Assembly (NCBI GenBank): GCA_905147135.1
Contig: LR990039.1
Coordinates: forward strand, 29,571,708 to 29,635,707
Direction of reading: 5' to 3'
DNA from: Blastobasis lacticolella
Lineage: Eukaryota > Arthropoda > Insecta > Lepidoptera > Blastobasidae
DNA length: 64,000 nt
The position numbers and the translations under genes are program-made. Of the stretch, positions 24,901 through 33,900 are shown piece after piece; positions within the stretch are counted from its first letter, which is position 1; each line of letters begins with the position of its first letter. Under the pieces are notes generated by a model. The model made no database searches and was not told where the DNA came from. It worked only from the letters and a program-made list of their open reading frames with translations.

Positions 24901-27440
24901 AGGCGAATAACTATGACTACCATATCTTTAATTAAGACTTTGCTAACTTACTAGCATTATGCGATTTCAGTTACATCTTATAAGACCTGGATGAATAACA
25001 CAAATCTTTCTGCAAAAATTTACATCTTTTAGTTTTTACAATGACACCGCACCAGAGGAGCCCTATTTTAGAACCGCCCGCCTCGAGTAGCAGTACTGTT
25101 TTCAAATTTGATATGCGAAAAGTCAAATTTTATATCATATCAATATATCAATAATAAATTCATGCCGAACATCAAAATTGAAACCCGTTTGACTCGAGGC
25201 GAACGGTTCAAAAAAGACCCCAGCGGCTTAAAATACATGAAACCAATTGCGAGGCGATAGGCCTTAGTCTGGCTGTTTGTCACCACAACGTTTCACACTC
25301 ATATAGACCTAGTCCCACCACCAACCCATGGTCTTAACGACTTCTCACTTCATACAAACCGCGTCGCGGTACTAAAGCGCCACCTTCCCCGTGTTCCAGG
25401 CTCCACCGACATGGACATGCCGTCGTCGCTGCTGCACTCCATCCAGAACCAGATGCAGAGCAAAGGCGGCTACGAAGTGGCTTACGGTGTGAAGGTGAGA
25501 TTATTCGGTTATTCCGACACGTTGCTCCGACAACAGTATTTAGAAACGTTGGTATGTGGTCTTGGGTGCTGTCCTAATTGGCAACGGGCGTGCGACGGGC
25601 GGTTTTGACGTCGCCTGTTGGTCGAGCGACGTCCGTCGTACGACCATGGTCGCTCGACCGCTCCCAATGGGAGATTTTTCGAAAGCCGATTAAAAAGAAA
25701 AAATAGCTCGAATAATTATAATTCAAAAACACGATTCTTCAAAATAAATCAAAACGAGACCATTAGATGTATAAAAATGTAGATAAACATTCTGCGCGAT
25801 CTTTTCAGAAAAGGTACTTATTTATTAAACATTTATTGTGCACAATAAATAGTATACAAAATACGAGGATTTTTTTTTATACCACTAAGGTGGCCAACAA
25901 GCTTGCGGCCTGCCTGATGGTAAGCAGTCACCGCAGCCTATGGACGTTTGCAATACCAGGGGCATCACCCACGCGTTGCCGACCCCGTAAAAACCTTTAA
26001 CGTACTAAAACTAAGTATCTATATACAAAACTATCCGAGTAACTTCGGTTACTTAAATTCATCCAGTCTAAGCAGCGCCAAGTAGTGAATGACACATTTA
26101 TTTTAATTAAGTAGCTGTCTAAAAATCCCCCATTGGGACAGCGTCTTAAAGAGCGCGCGAACGCCCAGGGTGGTGCCTCATACGGGGGCGAGCAAAATTG
26201 ACCATCCAAGAGCCGTATTGATCACAGTGCGTTCACTTAGCAAAGATTCGCTAATAAACACTGTGAGAACACAAGTAAAGGTTTGTGAATACGGGTGATA
26301 GGTACTCAGTAGGTAATAATCCGATCATATTAATCATAAATCCCCGTCAACGCTACTTCAATCAAATGAGGTATGTGTTTTTTTTTATGTTGTTCATAAT
26401 GTAAATGCGATGTTAAATCCAAGTTTTCGAACAAGAGAGACGACCGAATCATTGTTAAAAAAATCCCAAGTTTTCGGACGTTTTCGAGATTTTTGCTTAT
26501 AATTCAAGAACGGCGACCTATAGCAAAAATGTTCTTACTCTAAGGTAATCTATATAAAATTGTCTACAGCTTTCATTTTATACACTTTTTTAAAATCCCA
26601 ACCTTTTACAAGCAAAACAGGCCGTTTGTGGCGATTTTTTCATATTTCACATAAAATATGAAAATTTTAGATTTAACATCGCATTTACATTATGAACATC
26701 ACATCAAAAAAGCTCACATGGGGCTCTATTTTGAATCGCTCGCCTAGATTCGAATGATTTTCAATTTACACTATCGGTATGTCAAATTCAAAATATATTA
26801 ATTTTAAAATGTACCGACTACTACTGGGTATAATTGTACCCAATTTATGTATGTTTTAAATTATGGCTCTATGATGTCATGGCGTCACGTCACGCGACTG
26901 GTTATACCTTTTTTTTTCAATTCATATCCGTACATCACTAATCTCTTCTTGCCGTTTGGCTGATCACTATAAAAATTGTAGGATGGTTGAAAATATTCTT
27001 GTAATTACACACAACAATATAATTGTAAACAGGTGTAATAAAAAAATATATTTGTAAACAGTGCCATTAGTTGGCCGTGTGGTGTCCATCAGAGTAAAAT
27101 AGCACCAACCCCTTGCACTTGTTGGTGTCGTACAAGGCGACTAATGTTTTATAGGCAAAAGATCAAGTGTCTCCGTAAGCTAGAAAATGGGCAGCAGCTT
27201 TTTCATTGTTATATTTATAACACTGCGATCTCCAACCCGCCTGCCAAGCGGAGAGATTATGGCAATAACCTCCCCTTTCGTGGGAAAGGCCCTAAGTCCT
27301 GCAGTGAACTGTTACGGGCTGTGATGATGAGAGCCATTAGTAGGTGCTCGCCGATTGATTATACTTTTCTTAGGAATTTTAACAGAAAGCGAATGTCCAC
27401 ATTTCTCTAAATATGTGTATTTTCTGTTCCAGGCTTACTG
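6914..27440 (+). CDS. Spec2: CDC42 small effector protein (Spec family), three coding exons
   Basis: Coding pieces are 6914-7055, 25400-25494 and 27432-27440; phases fit exactly (142+95+9 nt) and give 81 aa. Residues 15-16 are Cys-Cys, the palmitoylation pair known in this family, after a short Trp-rich start. A basic run (RTRRRIDR) is followed by a CRIB-type motif at about 35-48 ([14 protein letters not shown]), which in the family binds GTP-loaded CDC42. The C-terminal part has the conserved [12 protein letters not shown] block. The family acts at the plasma membrane on actin and cell shape downstream of CDC42. The start is the only in-frame ATG, and the stop lies three codons into exon 3 (acceptor ttctgttccag). 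The first intron is 18.3 kb and contains the antisense CFAP70 gene. The last two residues rest on the exon-3 choice, so the end is less certain than the rest. Confidence 0.88.
7056..9056. other. First part of Spec intron 1, before the nested gene
   Basis: AT-rich to about 8450, then a more GC/CpG-rich part (about 8520-9030) with unremarkable short open frames. I see no exon-like frame with splice borders and no clear repeat. The CpG-rich part could be regulatory, but nothing in the sequence proves this. Confidence 0.4.
9057..9062 (-). terminator. Poly(A) signal of the CFAP70-like gene
   Basis: AATAAA on the minus strand, about 50 bases after the stop codon at 9113-9115. The position suits the 3' end of the nested gene. 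Confidence 0.7.
9113..16746 (-). CDS. CFAP70: Cilia- and flagella-associated protein 70-like (CFAP70), 18 coding exons
   Basis: Exons in transcript order: 16746-16488, 16407-16186, 16127-15799, 14586-14382, 13827-13528, 13442-13337, 13268-13107, 13007-12865, 12791-12643, 12440-12189, 11698-11568, 11433-11257, 11178-11028, 10892-10746, 10666-10560, 10470-10353, 10131-9952, 9229-9113. All are GT-AG, phases join with no break, total 3255 nt (1084 aa), near the roughly 1120 aa known for vertebrate CFAP70. Features that match: an N-terminal C2-like region (about 1-160, ending near DILPMFL), the block ending LLYPG near 438, the block [14 protein letters not shown] near 515, and tetratricopeptide-like helices at about 710-1040 (for example [11 protein letters not shown] and [13 protein letters not shown]). 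The family sits at the axoneme near the outer dynein arms; in moths and butterflies a role in sperm flagella is the natural inference. Exon 10 start (12440) and exon 13 start (11178 or 11169) are the least certain borders; the start ATG is inferred. Confidence 0.88.
11925..12000 (+). repeat. Repeat family E fragment in a CFAP70 intron
   Basis: Contains ggcggtgaccatttcccac and aagtggcccgcttgcctgtt, the same terminal block as the copy at 6131-6390. It lies between CFAP70 exons 10 and 11. Confidence 0.55.
13858..14325. mobile_element. Non-autonomous element with G/C-run ends and a recurring gagctcgc motif, in a CFAP70 intron
   Basis: The left end has taggcgtaacgaggggttc and a gggggtttaaaccccccc block; the right end has gggggggtatg and gaaccccccccta followed by ctggctatgcccgtggtta. 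Between them gagctcgctacgctcgct or a close variant recurs at about 13948, 14027, 14127 (degraded) and 14171. No coding frame is present. It fits a non-autonomous DNA transposon, but I cannot name the family. Confidence 0.5.
14837..15535. mobile_element. Inverted-repeat element (MITE-like) carrying a minisatellite, in a CFAP70 intron
   Basis: The ends are inverted copies: taatactaacacccggtttc at 14837 and its reverse (gaaaccgggtgttggtatta) ending at 15535, extending through a ctgaaacg block. A second inner inverted pair, gggtttctgaaaag near 14929 and ctttcagaaaccc near 15437, lies inside. The centre (15105-15432) is a hexamer-based minisatellite. No transposase is present, so it is non-autonomous. 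It lies in the CFAP70 intron between exons 3 and 4. Confidence 0.75.
15105..15432. repeat. Degenerate CCAGGA/TGGTCC minisatellite
   Basis: A run of imperfect hexamers of the type ctggtc, ctggac and ccagga fills about 330 bp and changes strand sense within the array (ctggtccagg early, gaaccagaaccagg later). Open frames on both strands through it are simple dipeptide runs and are not genes. Confidence 0.85.
16747..17737. other. Upstream region of the CFAP70-like gene
   Basis: The frame of CFAP70 exon 1 stays open upstream to about 17187, but the sequence is AT-rich and the extra residues look like translated non-coding DNA. An acceptor-like gtattgtgcag sits before 16791, so a separate 5' exon or 5' UTR exon is possible. 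No promoter motif was clear. Confidence 0.35.
17738..17975 (-). mobile_element. SINE-B copy
   Basis: On the minus strand it begins with a tRNA-like head: gacgacctgagtggttggt, then a B-box-like ggttcgattcccgg, then a body with tttaatttctgttacgggtc and a tail with gcgctgtgtgaatttgtcc. Near-identical copies lie at 54285-54522 and, diverged, at 62435-62640, all on the minus strand. The head suggests Pol III transcription and descent from a tRNA. Confidence 0.8.
18470..18830 (-). mobile_element. SINE-A copy, nearly full length
   Basis: On the minus strand: tRNA-like head (gagcatcggtggcctaacgg with a gtgttcgaacaccattgcca B box), an altered body, then gatcatggtcaaggcgggcc and a degraded tail. It is the most complete minus-strand copy here, about 360 bp. 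Confidence 0.75.
19262..19500 (-). repeat. Repeat family E copy
   Basis: Reverse complement of the unit at 6131-6390: gtaggcaaacaggcaagcgg at the left, gccaatacattgcccacctc in the middle and acactatttaaaagagtatt at the right. It lies in Spec intron 1. Confidence 0.65.
19501..22269. other. Spec intron 1, no gene seen
   Basis: AT-rich sequence without exon-like frames. Landmarks are a (att)n run followed by ctagcttttgcccgcgac at about 20778-20818, a motif seen at the edge of many lepidopteran repeats, and gaccgcgtcagacctaatca on the minus strand near 21180, also found at 9844-9863, which marks an old shared repeat. Confidence 0.4.
22270..22480. repeat. Repeat family D copy
   Basis: Ordered blocks ctccatttcgcccgatcttg, cgcatcctcgcgtcgtaagc and ctcgcatccgac match the copy at 56530-56720 and, in part, 31940-32025. 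Two of the copies sit next to cat-rich simple sequence. Class not determined. Confidence 0.5.
22960..23010 (-). mobile_element. SINE-A tail fragment
   Basis: tagcgttaatgacccggttg and gtgctcttgcgcac correspond to the reversed tail of SINE-A. Only about 45 bp remain. Confidence 0.6.
23545..24010 (-). mobile_element. LINE 3' end with (ttgaa)n tail
   Basis: The left edge is a pentamer run (ttcaattcaattcaattt), which on the minus strand is the tail of a non-LTR element. To its right lie about 450 bp of AT-rich sequence of the LINE 3' UTR kind with no coding frame. It lies in Spec intron 1. Confidence 0.5.
24011..25063. other. Spec intron 1, no gene seen
   Basis: Contains a CpG-rich patch at about 24215-24300 within AT-rich DNA and no frame with splice borders. 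The patch may be regulatory, without proof. Confidence 0.35.
25064..25225. mobile_element. Small inverted-repeat element
   Basis: Ends are imperfect inverted copies: gaaccgcccgcctcgag near 25072 and ctcgaggcgaacggttc near 25195. Related end motifs occur at 2285-2330 and 26725-26760 (gaatcgctcgcctaga). It is too short to code for anything. Confidence 0.5.
25880..26000 (-). repeat. Repeat family E fragment
   Basis: Ordered blocks gcggcctgcctgatggtaag, cagtcaccgcagcc and ataccaggggcatcacc match the copy at 3385-3500. It lies in Spec intron 2. Confidence 0.55.
26378..26714. mobile_element. MITE with about 40-bp terminal inverted repeats
   Basis: Left end ttcataatgtaaatgcgatg and right end catcgcatttacattatgaa are exact reversals, within arms that span 26380-26419 and 26670-26711. 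The 250-bp interior is AT-rich and non-coding. It lies in Spec intron 2. Confidence 0.75.
27075..27335 (+). repeat. Repeat family C copy (RTE-tail type)
   Basis: Blocks gtcgtacaaggcgactaatg, aatgggcagcagc, gcgatctccaacccgcctgc, tatggcaataacctcccc and a gctgtgatgatga tail recur at 51390-51610 and 60976-61240. At 51.4 kb it directly follows an RTE coding fragment, so it may be an RTE 3' region or a SINE using it. Confidence 0.6.
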
Positions 27441-28210
27441 ATGTCAAGAAAACTCGAAGACAGAGACTTCGAAGGACTCTAGTGAGAATAACAAGTGAAA
27501 GATCGTGTGCCACTGTCAACAATGATCTACGCTCATGGATTTTCATACAATGTAACGACGTGTAAAAATATATTTGATGTACACAAAATTAAGATCAAAC
27601 TAGACCTAACACCTCTATTTACAATATTCTCAATATGGTCGGTACTCGAACACTAGGCTGACATCTTTGCAACAGGAAAAAGTCACACAATCCAAATACA
27701 ACTTTACCTCTTGAGCCAATAATATTTTATGACTGATTGTAAGTGGCAAATTGTTTTCAAGACATAAAACTTAACATTAATATAGGTAACTTTGACTTTG
27801 ACTATGAATTTGAACGATTAAATATTGAATTATCGAATTTATATTTAATAGTAATTAAGTAAGGGTACTTAATAGTAATAACGATTACCTCCAAAGTTAT
27901 AATAAAATGTTATTAACGAATTGGAAAACTTCAATTTAAATAGATTTTGTTATTGCAAATGTCGTTATGAAACAATAACAGAAATGTCGCAGAATCATGT
28001 TTTATTTTGTTTCAATAGGTAGGCAACAGTAATGTGTCACTTAAAGGAAGGAAAATTACTTAGGTATAATATTTATCAGTTACCAACGAGTAAAGTGTTA
28101 TGAACCGTTGGTATTTACAAACGTGTACCACAGCAAACATTGCTCTAATAAAGGCATGAAAGTAAATTTTAGCAATAATGTCCGAATGCTTCAATTAGAC
28201 GGCTAGATCC
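27441..28210 (+). other. Probable 3' UTR and downstream flank of the Spec gene
   Basis: Follows the stop at 27438-27440. The sequence is AT-rich without a conserved frame. An AATAAA lies near 27900; the true cleavage site cannot be set. Confidence 0.4.
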
Positions 28211-28334
28211 GGGGCCAGATTAGATTGTTCGCGGATGACAAAGGAACTAAATTTGACAGACAGTCAATAATATTAACTCACAATATAAACAATGACAAGG
28301 ACGCCATAACCTCAAAGCAATGTTATCTGGCCCC
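28211..28334. mobile_element. Short MITE
   Basis: Imperfect 17-bp terminal inverted repeats: ggggccagattagattg at the left and caatgttatctggcccc at the right. The interior has gatgacaaaggaactaaa and no coding capacity. Confidence 0.6.
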
Positions 28335-28794
28335 GAGCTTAATACGGAAACAGTTGAGCATTGGCGACCCGGAGGTTCCAAGAAATCTAAAACTTATTAC
28401 AGATGTGGAGTAACTGATTCTGAACCGTGATACGATCAATTTTTTGTTTCCCTTTCATAGAAAAAAGTAATGAGGAGTGCCCGCATGTCTTCTCGCGAAC
28501 AGCCTTTTTTTCGTAATAAGGCAATTCGGGTTTCATCTTATTTGAGAAAAACGAATAATATAATTTAATGAATATATTTGTTTACAGTCAACTCGTGACC
28601 ATGACGCATGCAACTGCGTCGAAATATCGCGGTAAAAACAATGCTAACCGTGGCAATAAACCCGATAATATGTGTAGTGACAGTTGAAAGACAGCTGTTC
28701 AAATTCTACATTTTGTTTTAATAAAACAAGGCATCTTCAAGAGGTATTTTAGATATTAGGTCGTACTATGTAATGGATATTGCGAGTATAGTTC

Positions 28795-28829
28795 CGAATG
28801 CTCCGGAAACTCCCTTTCCGGAGCATTCG
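28795..28829. repeat. Perfect 15-bp hairpin
   Basis: cgaatgctccggaaa (28795-28809), a five-base loop, then tttccggagcattcg (28815-28829). Function unknown. Confidence 0.9.
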
Positions 28830-29164
28830 TATGCTATGTAGTTGGCTATCTGTCAAATTTAGTTCCATTCTCAGCCGCCAGCTTTTACGTTATTATCTCG
28901 CGAGCACTGTACGTAACCACAAACTTCTAAAGTTTTAATATTACAATACTTCGGGGTATATGCCCAGTGTACCTACGTAACATACGGTTTTACCATACAT
29001 TTTTAATACAAAACAAAAGGTGCTTACGTATCTGCTATTGAACATGGGACTGTACAAACTTATCCGTAATCTCTTGAATGCAGGTCACATTAAGTATTTA
29101 TCAAAGACTGTGACACATGTACCTAGGAATAAATTACACCAAAAGTAAGATCCAATGTCGTTTG

Positions 29165-29198
29165 TAATATCATGTCTTATCTGTAAGACATGATATTA
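29165..29198. repeat. Perfect 15-bp hairpin
   Basis: taatatcatgtctta (29165-29179), a four-base loop, then taagacatgatatta (29184-29198). Function unknown. Confidence 0.9.
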
Positions 29199-29369
29199 CT
29201 GATTTCATTTTATTCTCCTTGCAGTTGTATGTAGGGCACAAACAAAAAATAGTGTCAAGTTCAGAATAAGGTTTAGTTACTACAGGTTTCAGATTTGTTG
29301 GAATCTACGGGTTTTCCTTGTTGTAATGTAAATTAAAAGTTGTAATGTATACATATACATATTCCGTTC

Positions 29370-29545
29370 AGGCGACCGAATGTTGTAACCATGATCCAAT
29401 CTGGTCAGATTACCCTGGTAGCAGGGTCACGGAGGTCAGATGGCAGTCGCTCCACTATATACCTGACCTGCCAAATCCTGGATCATGGTCACGGCGGACC
29501 CCGGGCCTTCGTGCGCGAGAGCATAACCGGGATATTAACGCCAAG
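29370..29545 (+). mobile_element. SINE-A copy, 5'-truncated
   Basis: Has accatgatccaatctggtca, tagcagggtcacggaggtca, ctgccaaatcctggatcatg, gaccccgggccttc and a tail gggatattaacgccaagata. The tRNA head is absent. Confidence 0.85.
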
Positions 29546-30341
29546 ATATTTTTTATTCATATACCTACATATTCTCTACATTTTGATAGAACTAGGCGAC
29601 AATTCTGAGGTATTAATTTATGTAATGTAATGGAGAATATGCAAATAATGTTATCGTTGTGTGCAAACAGACGCTCTACTCAACAAACTCCACTTATTGA
29701 CGTCTAGAAATATAGGTCTACGATTATTTATTGAAATACTTAATTATCTTGACACAGCTGTAGTATATGTTTGTGAATAATAGTTTTACTTTATATTGCT
29801 ATGACTAAACGTTTGCCATACGTAGAAAAGAAAAAAATTATGATTACCTACAGCTATATACTGACTGGTTTGGTTAATAGGATCAATGATGATTAAGATT
29901 ATTGCTGGACCTACTTTTCTTACTATTTAAAGTCCTTTTAAAGTCTTGTGTGTAAGGTGTAATATCAGCACAGATAAATAATTCAATTCCAGACTAGGAC
30001 TATTAACCGAAATACCTTTATTAAAATAGCGCACCTATAAGGTATATAAAACGGTTAAAAAGATACCTGTTTAAAATATTAATGTAACTTACTCATTGCA
30101 TTTTTATATTAGTTTAACAAATGACAACTTGGTATGTAAGGATATTTAAAATAAAGATGGTTCATTGTGTTGCCTCTGTCGTCCAATAGATAGCATTTAT
30201 TACCTAGTCTACTCATCGAGTTCAATAATTGTCTAAGTACCTAACATTGTTCTAATATCAACCGCGCCCTTCCGCAGCGCTTTAGAGAAACAAAACTGCC
30301 AGCGCTGTCCGTTGGCCGTTCCGAAATGTGAACCTGACCAG

Positions 30342-30820
30342 ATGTACATATGTTTGATTGATGAATCTGCTCTGATATATAAGTACCCTTCCATGTACAT
30401 TTATATTTGAAGCCCTAATAAACTCGACTGTACCTTGAAATCGACTCCCATTTTGTCTCATGGTTCAACTACTCACGAAGACAAACGTCTTTGTTGATAA
30501 CCTCATCACCTATCTAATAAGTTACAATTTGCAATTTGTACTAACAATTTACATTTTACATACCTATTCGTTAAAAATTACAGCTTACACTTTTTTCTGG
30601 GTGGAAAGCTTACAAATTTGTAGATTGGTATAGCTACAATTTAAGATACATCTGCACAATAAAACTATTCAGTTGATAGGCAACAATTTACAAAATTTGT
30701 AGGAAAAACTGGTATATATTTGGTCGAGTTCATTAATATGTGAGCATTGCCAAGGCTTCAAATATAAATGTACATGGAAGGGTACTTATATATCTGAGCA
30801 AATGTACATATGTTTGATTG
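30342..30820. mobile_element. Inverted-repeat element with 47-bp ends and 19-bp flanking direct repeat
   Basis: Inverted arms at 30368-30414 and 30754-30800 are almost identical (for example gtacccttccatgtacattt against its reverse). The element is about 433 bp with an AT-rich non-coding interior. The 19-mer atgtacatatgtttgattg stands at 30342-30360 and 30802-30820, just outside the arms. Confidence 0.75.
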
Positions 30821-31939
30821 CTGAATTTTTAAAACAATAAATGAAATTCATTGCCTGAAAATGAGTAATTCGAAACCGGTTTCAATTTAATAAAAATTTT
30901 ATAATAAAGTAGAACTAGTGTTCAAAAAGTGATTTAATTCTGTGTAGAATAGTTGGCGGTTATTAATTATTCTTAAAAAATAAGCTTTTTGAGATAATGG
31001 TGCTCACGTCGTCAAGTAGTAATGTAAGCAGTGATGAGGAATATTCTGCAGCTACTGTGCGACAAAGGCAAATATTTCGGAAAAGAAAAAATTCACTTTT
31101 TTACAGAGGAAAAATTTTGAGCAAGCATCTAACTGTAAAGTTATTTCGTGCGCAATTTCACACGTGCGTCGGTAAATTTATCAAATATTTTTGAGATCAT
31201 TTATAACATAATGATATAACAGTAAATTTGTAGAAGTTTTTTTTAATTTTGCACAATCATATTATGTATACCAAATGTATCAGTGATGAAAGATACAGCA
31301 AGACGACAATATTACGTTCTACCTTCAATTTAACAAAAAAAAATATTACACTTAATTGTAAATTGTAACTTACCATTACAAATTTGTAAATTACAATGTC
31401 ATCAAATTCTTTTATTATTTGTAAATAATTTTTTCATTTGTAAATTTTTATTGAACAGGGTTCACAGGTTCACATTTACAAATCTTAACAATAATTATAT
31501 TTCCGCAGTTTGCAATGCCACGATCGACTCATTAAAACCTTTTCATCCCTTCCTTGAAGAACTTCCTAATTCACAACTGTGTGTGCAAGATTGAGGTATC
31601 AGAGAAATCCTACACTTTAATCTCTGTGGTTGGGTGGAGAATTAGAAACACCCAATAAAAAAGTGCGGTGTGAAAAGTACTGTCCCTTCTCTCTGAGTGG
31701 ACCACACGACATTAACACGCTTACTAAGATCGTTACCCTATATACAGCCAAAGTATATCATCCTATTTTAAATATTATTGCAATACCTGTGATTGCCAGC
31801 CAATACCTATAAGACTACGATTTAATATTAACGTTTTCTAAACATATACAAAGAGAATATACGAATTACTGCGACTATCACGTGTTAAAGCATATTTTTG
31901 TTCCTCTAAGACTTTTTAACTCATTGTGCCTCACCTACA
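30821..31939. other. AT-rich intergenic DNA
   Basis: Only short frames without conserved features, for example one at about 30997-31194 with Ser-rich and basic residues. Several variants of acaatttgtaaatt recur between about 30530 and 31440, part of which also lie inside the preceding element. No gene is supported. Confidence 0.4.
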
Positions 31940-32025
31940 GTCCTCATCATCATCACCTTCCGAGAGGTTAGTCCCGGCTTCTGCCAGGGCCCGCTTTTCG
32001 ACTCATTTTTCTTCACTATGCCTCA
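31940..32025. repeat. Repeat family D fragment
   Basis: catcatcatcaccttccgag then gtcccggcttctgccaggg matches the start of the copy at 56530. Short and diverged. Confidence 0.45.
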
Positions 32026-33449
32026 CATACAGTACCTATGCATTTATAATATTTACTATTGTGTTTTAATGTCACATGTGTGGACTATGCACAAAGTAAC
32101 GTCTTGTTTTGCTTGAGAGAAATGCTATAGAGGGTATAATTACTATAGGTACTCTAGATACTCACTTTAAATATCAGAGTGTCCTGGTGGCTTCGATATT
32201 GAGCAATGGTATTGAAAGGTTTCACAAATTTGAAAATTCGTTTCACATAGGTCTCCTACCTACTTCTTCTGTAAATAATGTTAAATAAGTATGAATAAAT
32301 GTTTGTATTTATATGTCGTATCCCCATTCGAAGGACAGAAATCATTTTTATTCGAAATAGCCAGTGCTCGCTCCTTCTTCGTCCTTTGCAAACTGTATTT
32401 CCTAATTTTTAAGTCCCGGTACCACGCACTATTACCCGATACTGACCGCTTACTAACTACAATGCGTAAGAAAATATTTATCATTTGCGTTGAGGACAGA
32501 AACCCTACTTGTTTCAAATTGTTGTGTATTGTTTTACTAGGCTTGGCGGCCCTAAGTTGTATGCTGAAACACATGCGAGCACACAGTTGCGTGTTTCTGT
32601 CTATAAACAAGAAGCAGCGGTCACTGACCAAAAAGCATGTGACTCGGTTTCACATTCAGTTTCAACGTACAGCTTCTAACAAATAGTGTGTTAAATGTCT
32701 TCACTCAGGCAATACTTTGCCTTTGTATAATGCCTGCTCACCCAAGTCGTCTTCATGCCCGGCTCCACCCCTGCTGGGCAACAGTATGACCAGCTCCAGA
32801 GCAGAGTTTGATATGCTCAGCGTTCCTCACCTATTAGTGTGCAATAATTTACCTGAGCAATGCGGATGAACAGGAAAATTCAAATAAGCCATCCATTTAA
32901 GTACCTTACGATTTACTAAGGTGTTTCTCCAGTTTCTCCAGCGTGTTTTAATGTAATTGTTAATGGATAAGAAAATAGTGTGTGCCTCTCCTATTTACTG
33001 TATTTTAATTGACCTATTGTAATGTTGAAATATATCATTCTGGTTGGTCAAAATACCAATATTTACTTAGGTAAATTTTATAAGTAATTGTGTATGTACG
33101 TTACCTATGTTTCGATGTTTTATATTACACCGTCTGTACTATTTTAAGAATATACATAATTATTGTCAATATTAGTCGTATAAGTAAGTATATTGTAAAC
33201 ACTCGATAATTAGAATAATACGAAAGTAAAAAAAGAAACTCGCTGAAGCTCAACTTTGTTTGATTGCATATCCTAATTACGTAATTATGATGATGGACGA
33301 ACGGAGAAGATTTTTTGCATGAATGATATGCCACTGGTAGACTTCGTCAACCACATCTGGAGGGAATGATAAGGGCTTTGCCCCACCGCTGCAAGACGAC
33401 AACACCTGTGTGGAAAGCATCTGCAGCGGCAACCACCCACAGGCCTGAG
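32026..33449. other. Intergenic, no supported gene
   Basis: Overlapping open frames on both strands at about 32281-32686 (up to 131 aa) are the longest here. Neither strand shows a recognisable domain, and the pattern looks like an old repeat. The rest is AT-rich. Confidence 0.4.
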
Positions 33450-33900
33450 AATTCAAATCAAAACAAATATTTATTTGTAAAAAAAATTAGGTTACATGAT
33501 TTAGGTCTTTTTAAGTAGGTACAATATTTGTTTATGGCAAAATTGGCCATTAGCAGCATACAAATATAGTCTCGGTAAATAACCAGATTTAAAGTCGCTA
33601 CTAAAGTAATTAATAAATTAGCTACAATAATTTAACACAACTGTGCTGCTAATATAAGATAAAATGTAAATCTGGGCCAGCCGTCAGAAACTCATTTACA
33701 CTATAAAAACAACGGTCAGTTAGCCAAGAGCGCAACTTTCGCTTGAACATCAACATATTGACACTCAGGTGCGCCCGAGGACAAGCTAATTCTGTCTTGG
33801 AGCAACAGAAGTAACAGGAGTATGAAGATAGTGATTCCGAATTCCCCCCTCAAAAATCCGCCCGCCTGGCAGGGAATGTTATAACCTTTCGCTGCCAAAA
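33450..33900 (-). mobile_element. LINE-like 3' fragment
   Basis: The left edge, ttcaaatcaaaacaaatatt followed by ttatttgtaaaa, is the minus-strand tail of a non-LTR element. It is followed rightwards by 3' UTR-like sequence and a short frame at 33716-33898. The family is not clear. Confidence 0.4.

Noticed and set aside
32281..32686. Overlapping 116-aa and 131-aa frames on opposite strands
   Set aside because: No domain, no splice context, and the two overlap almost fully; more likely an old repeat.
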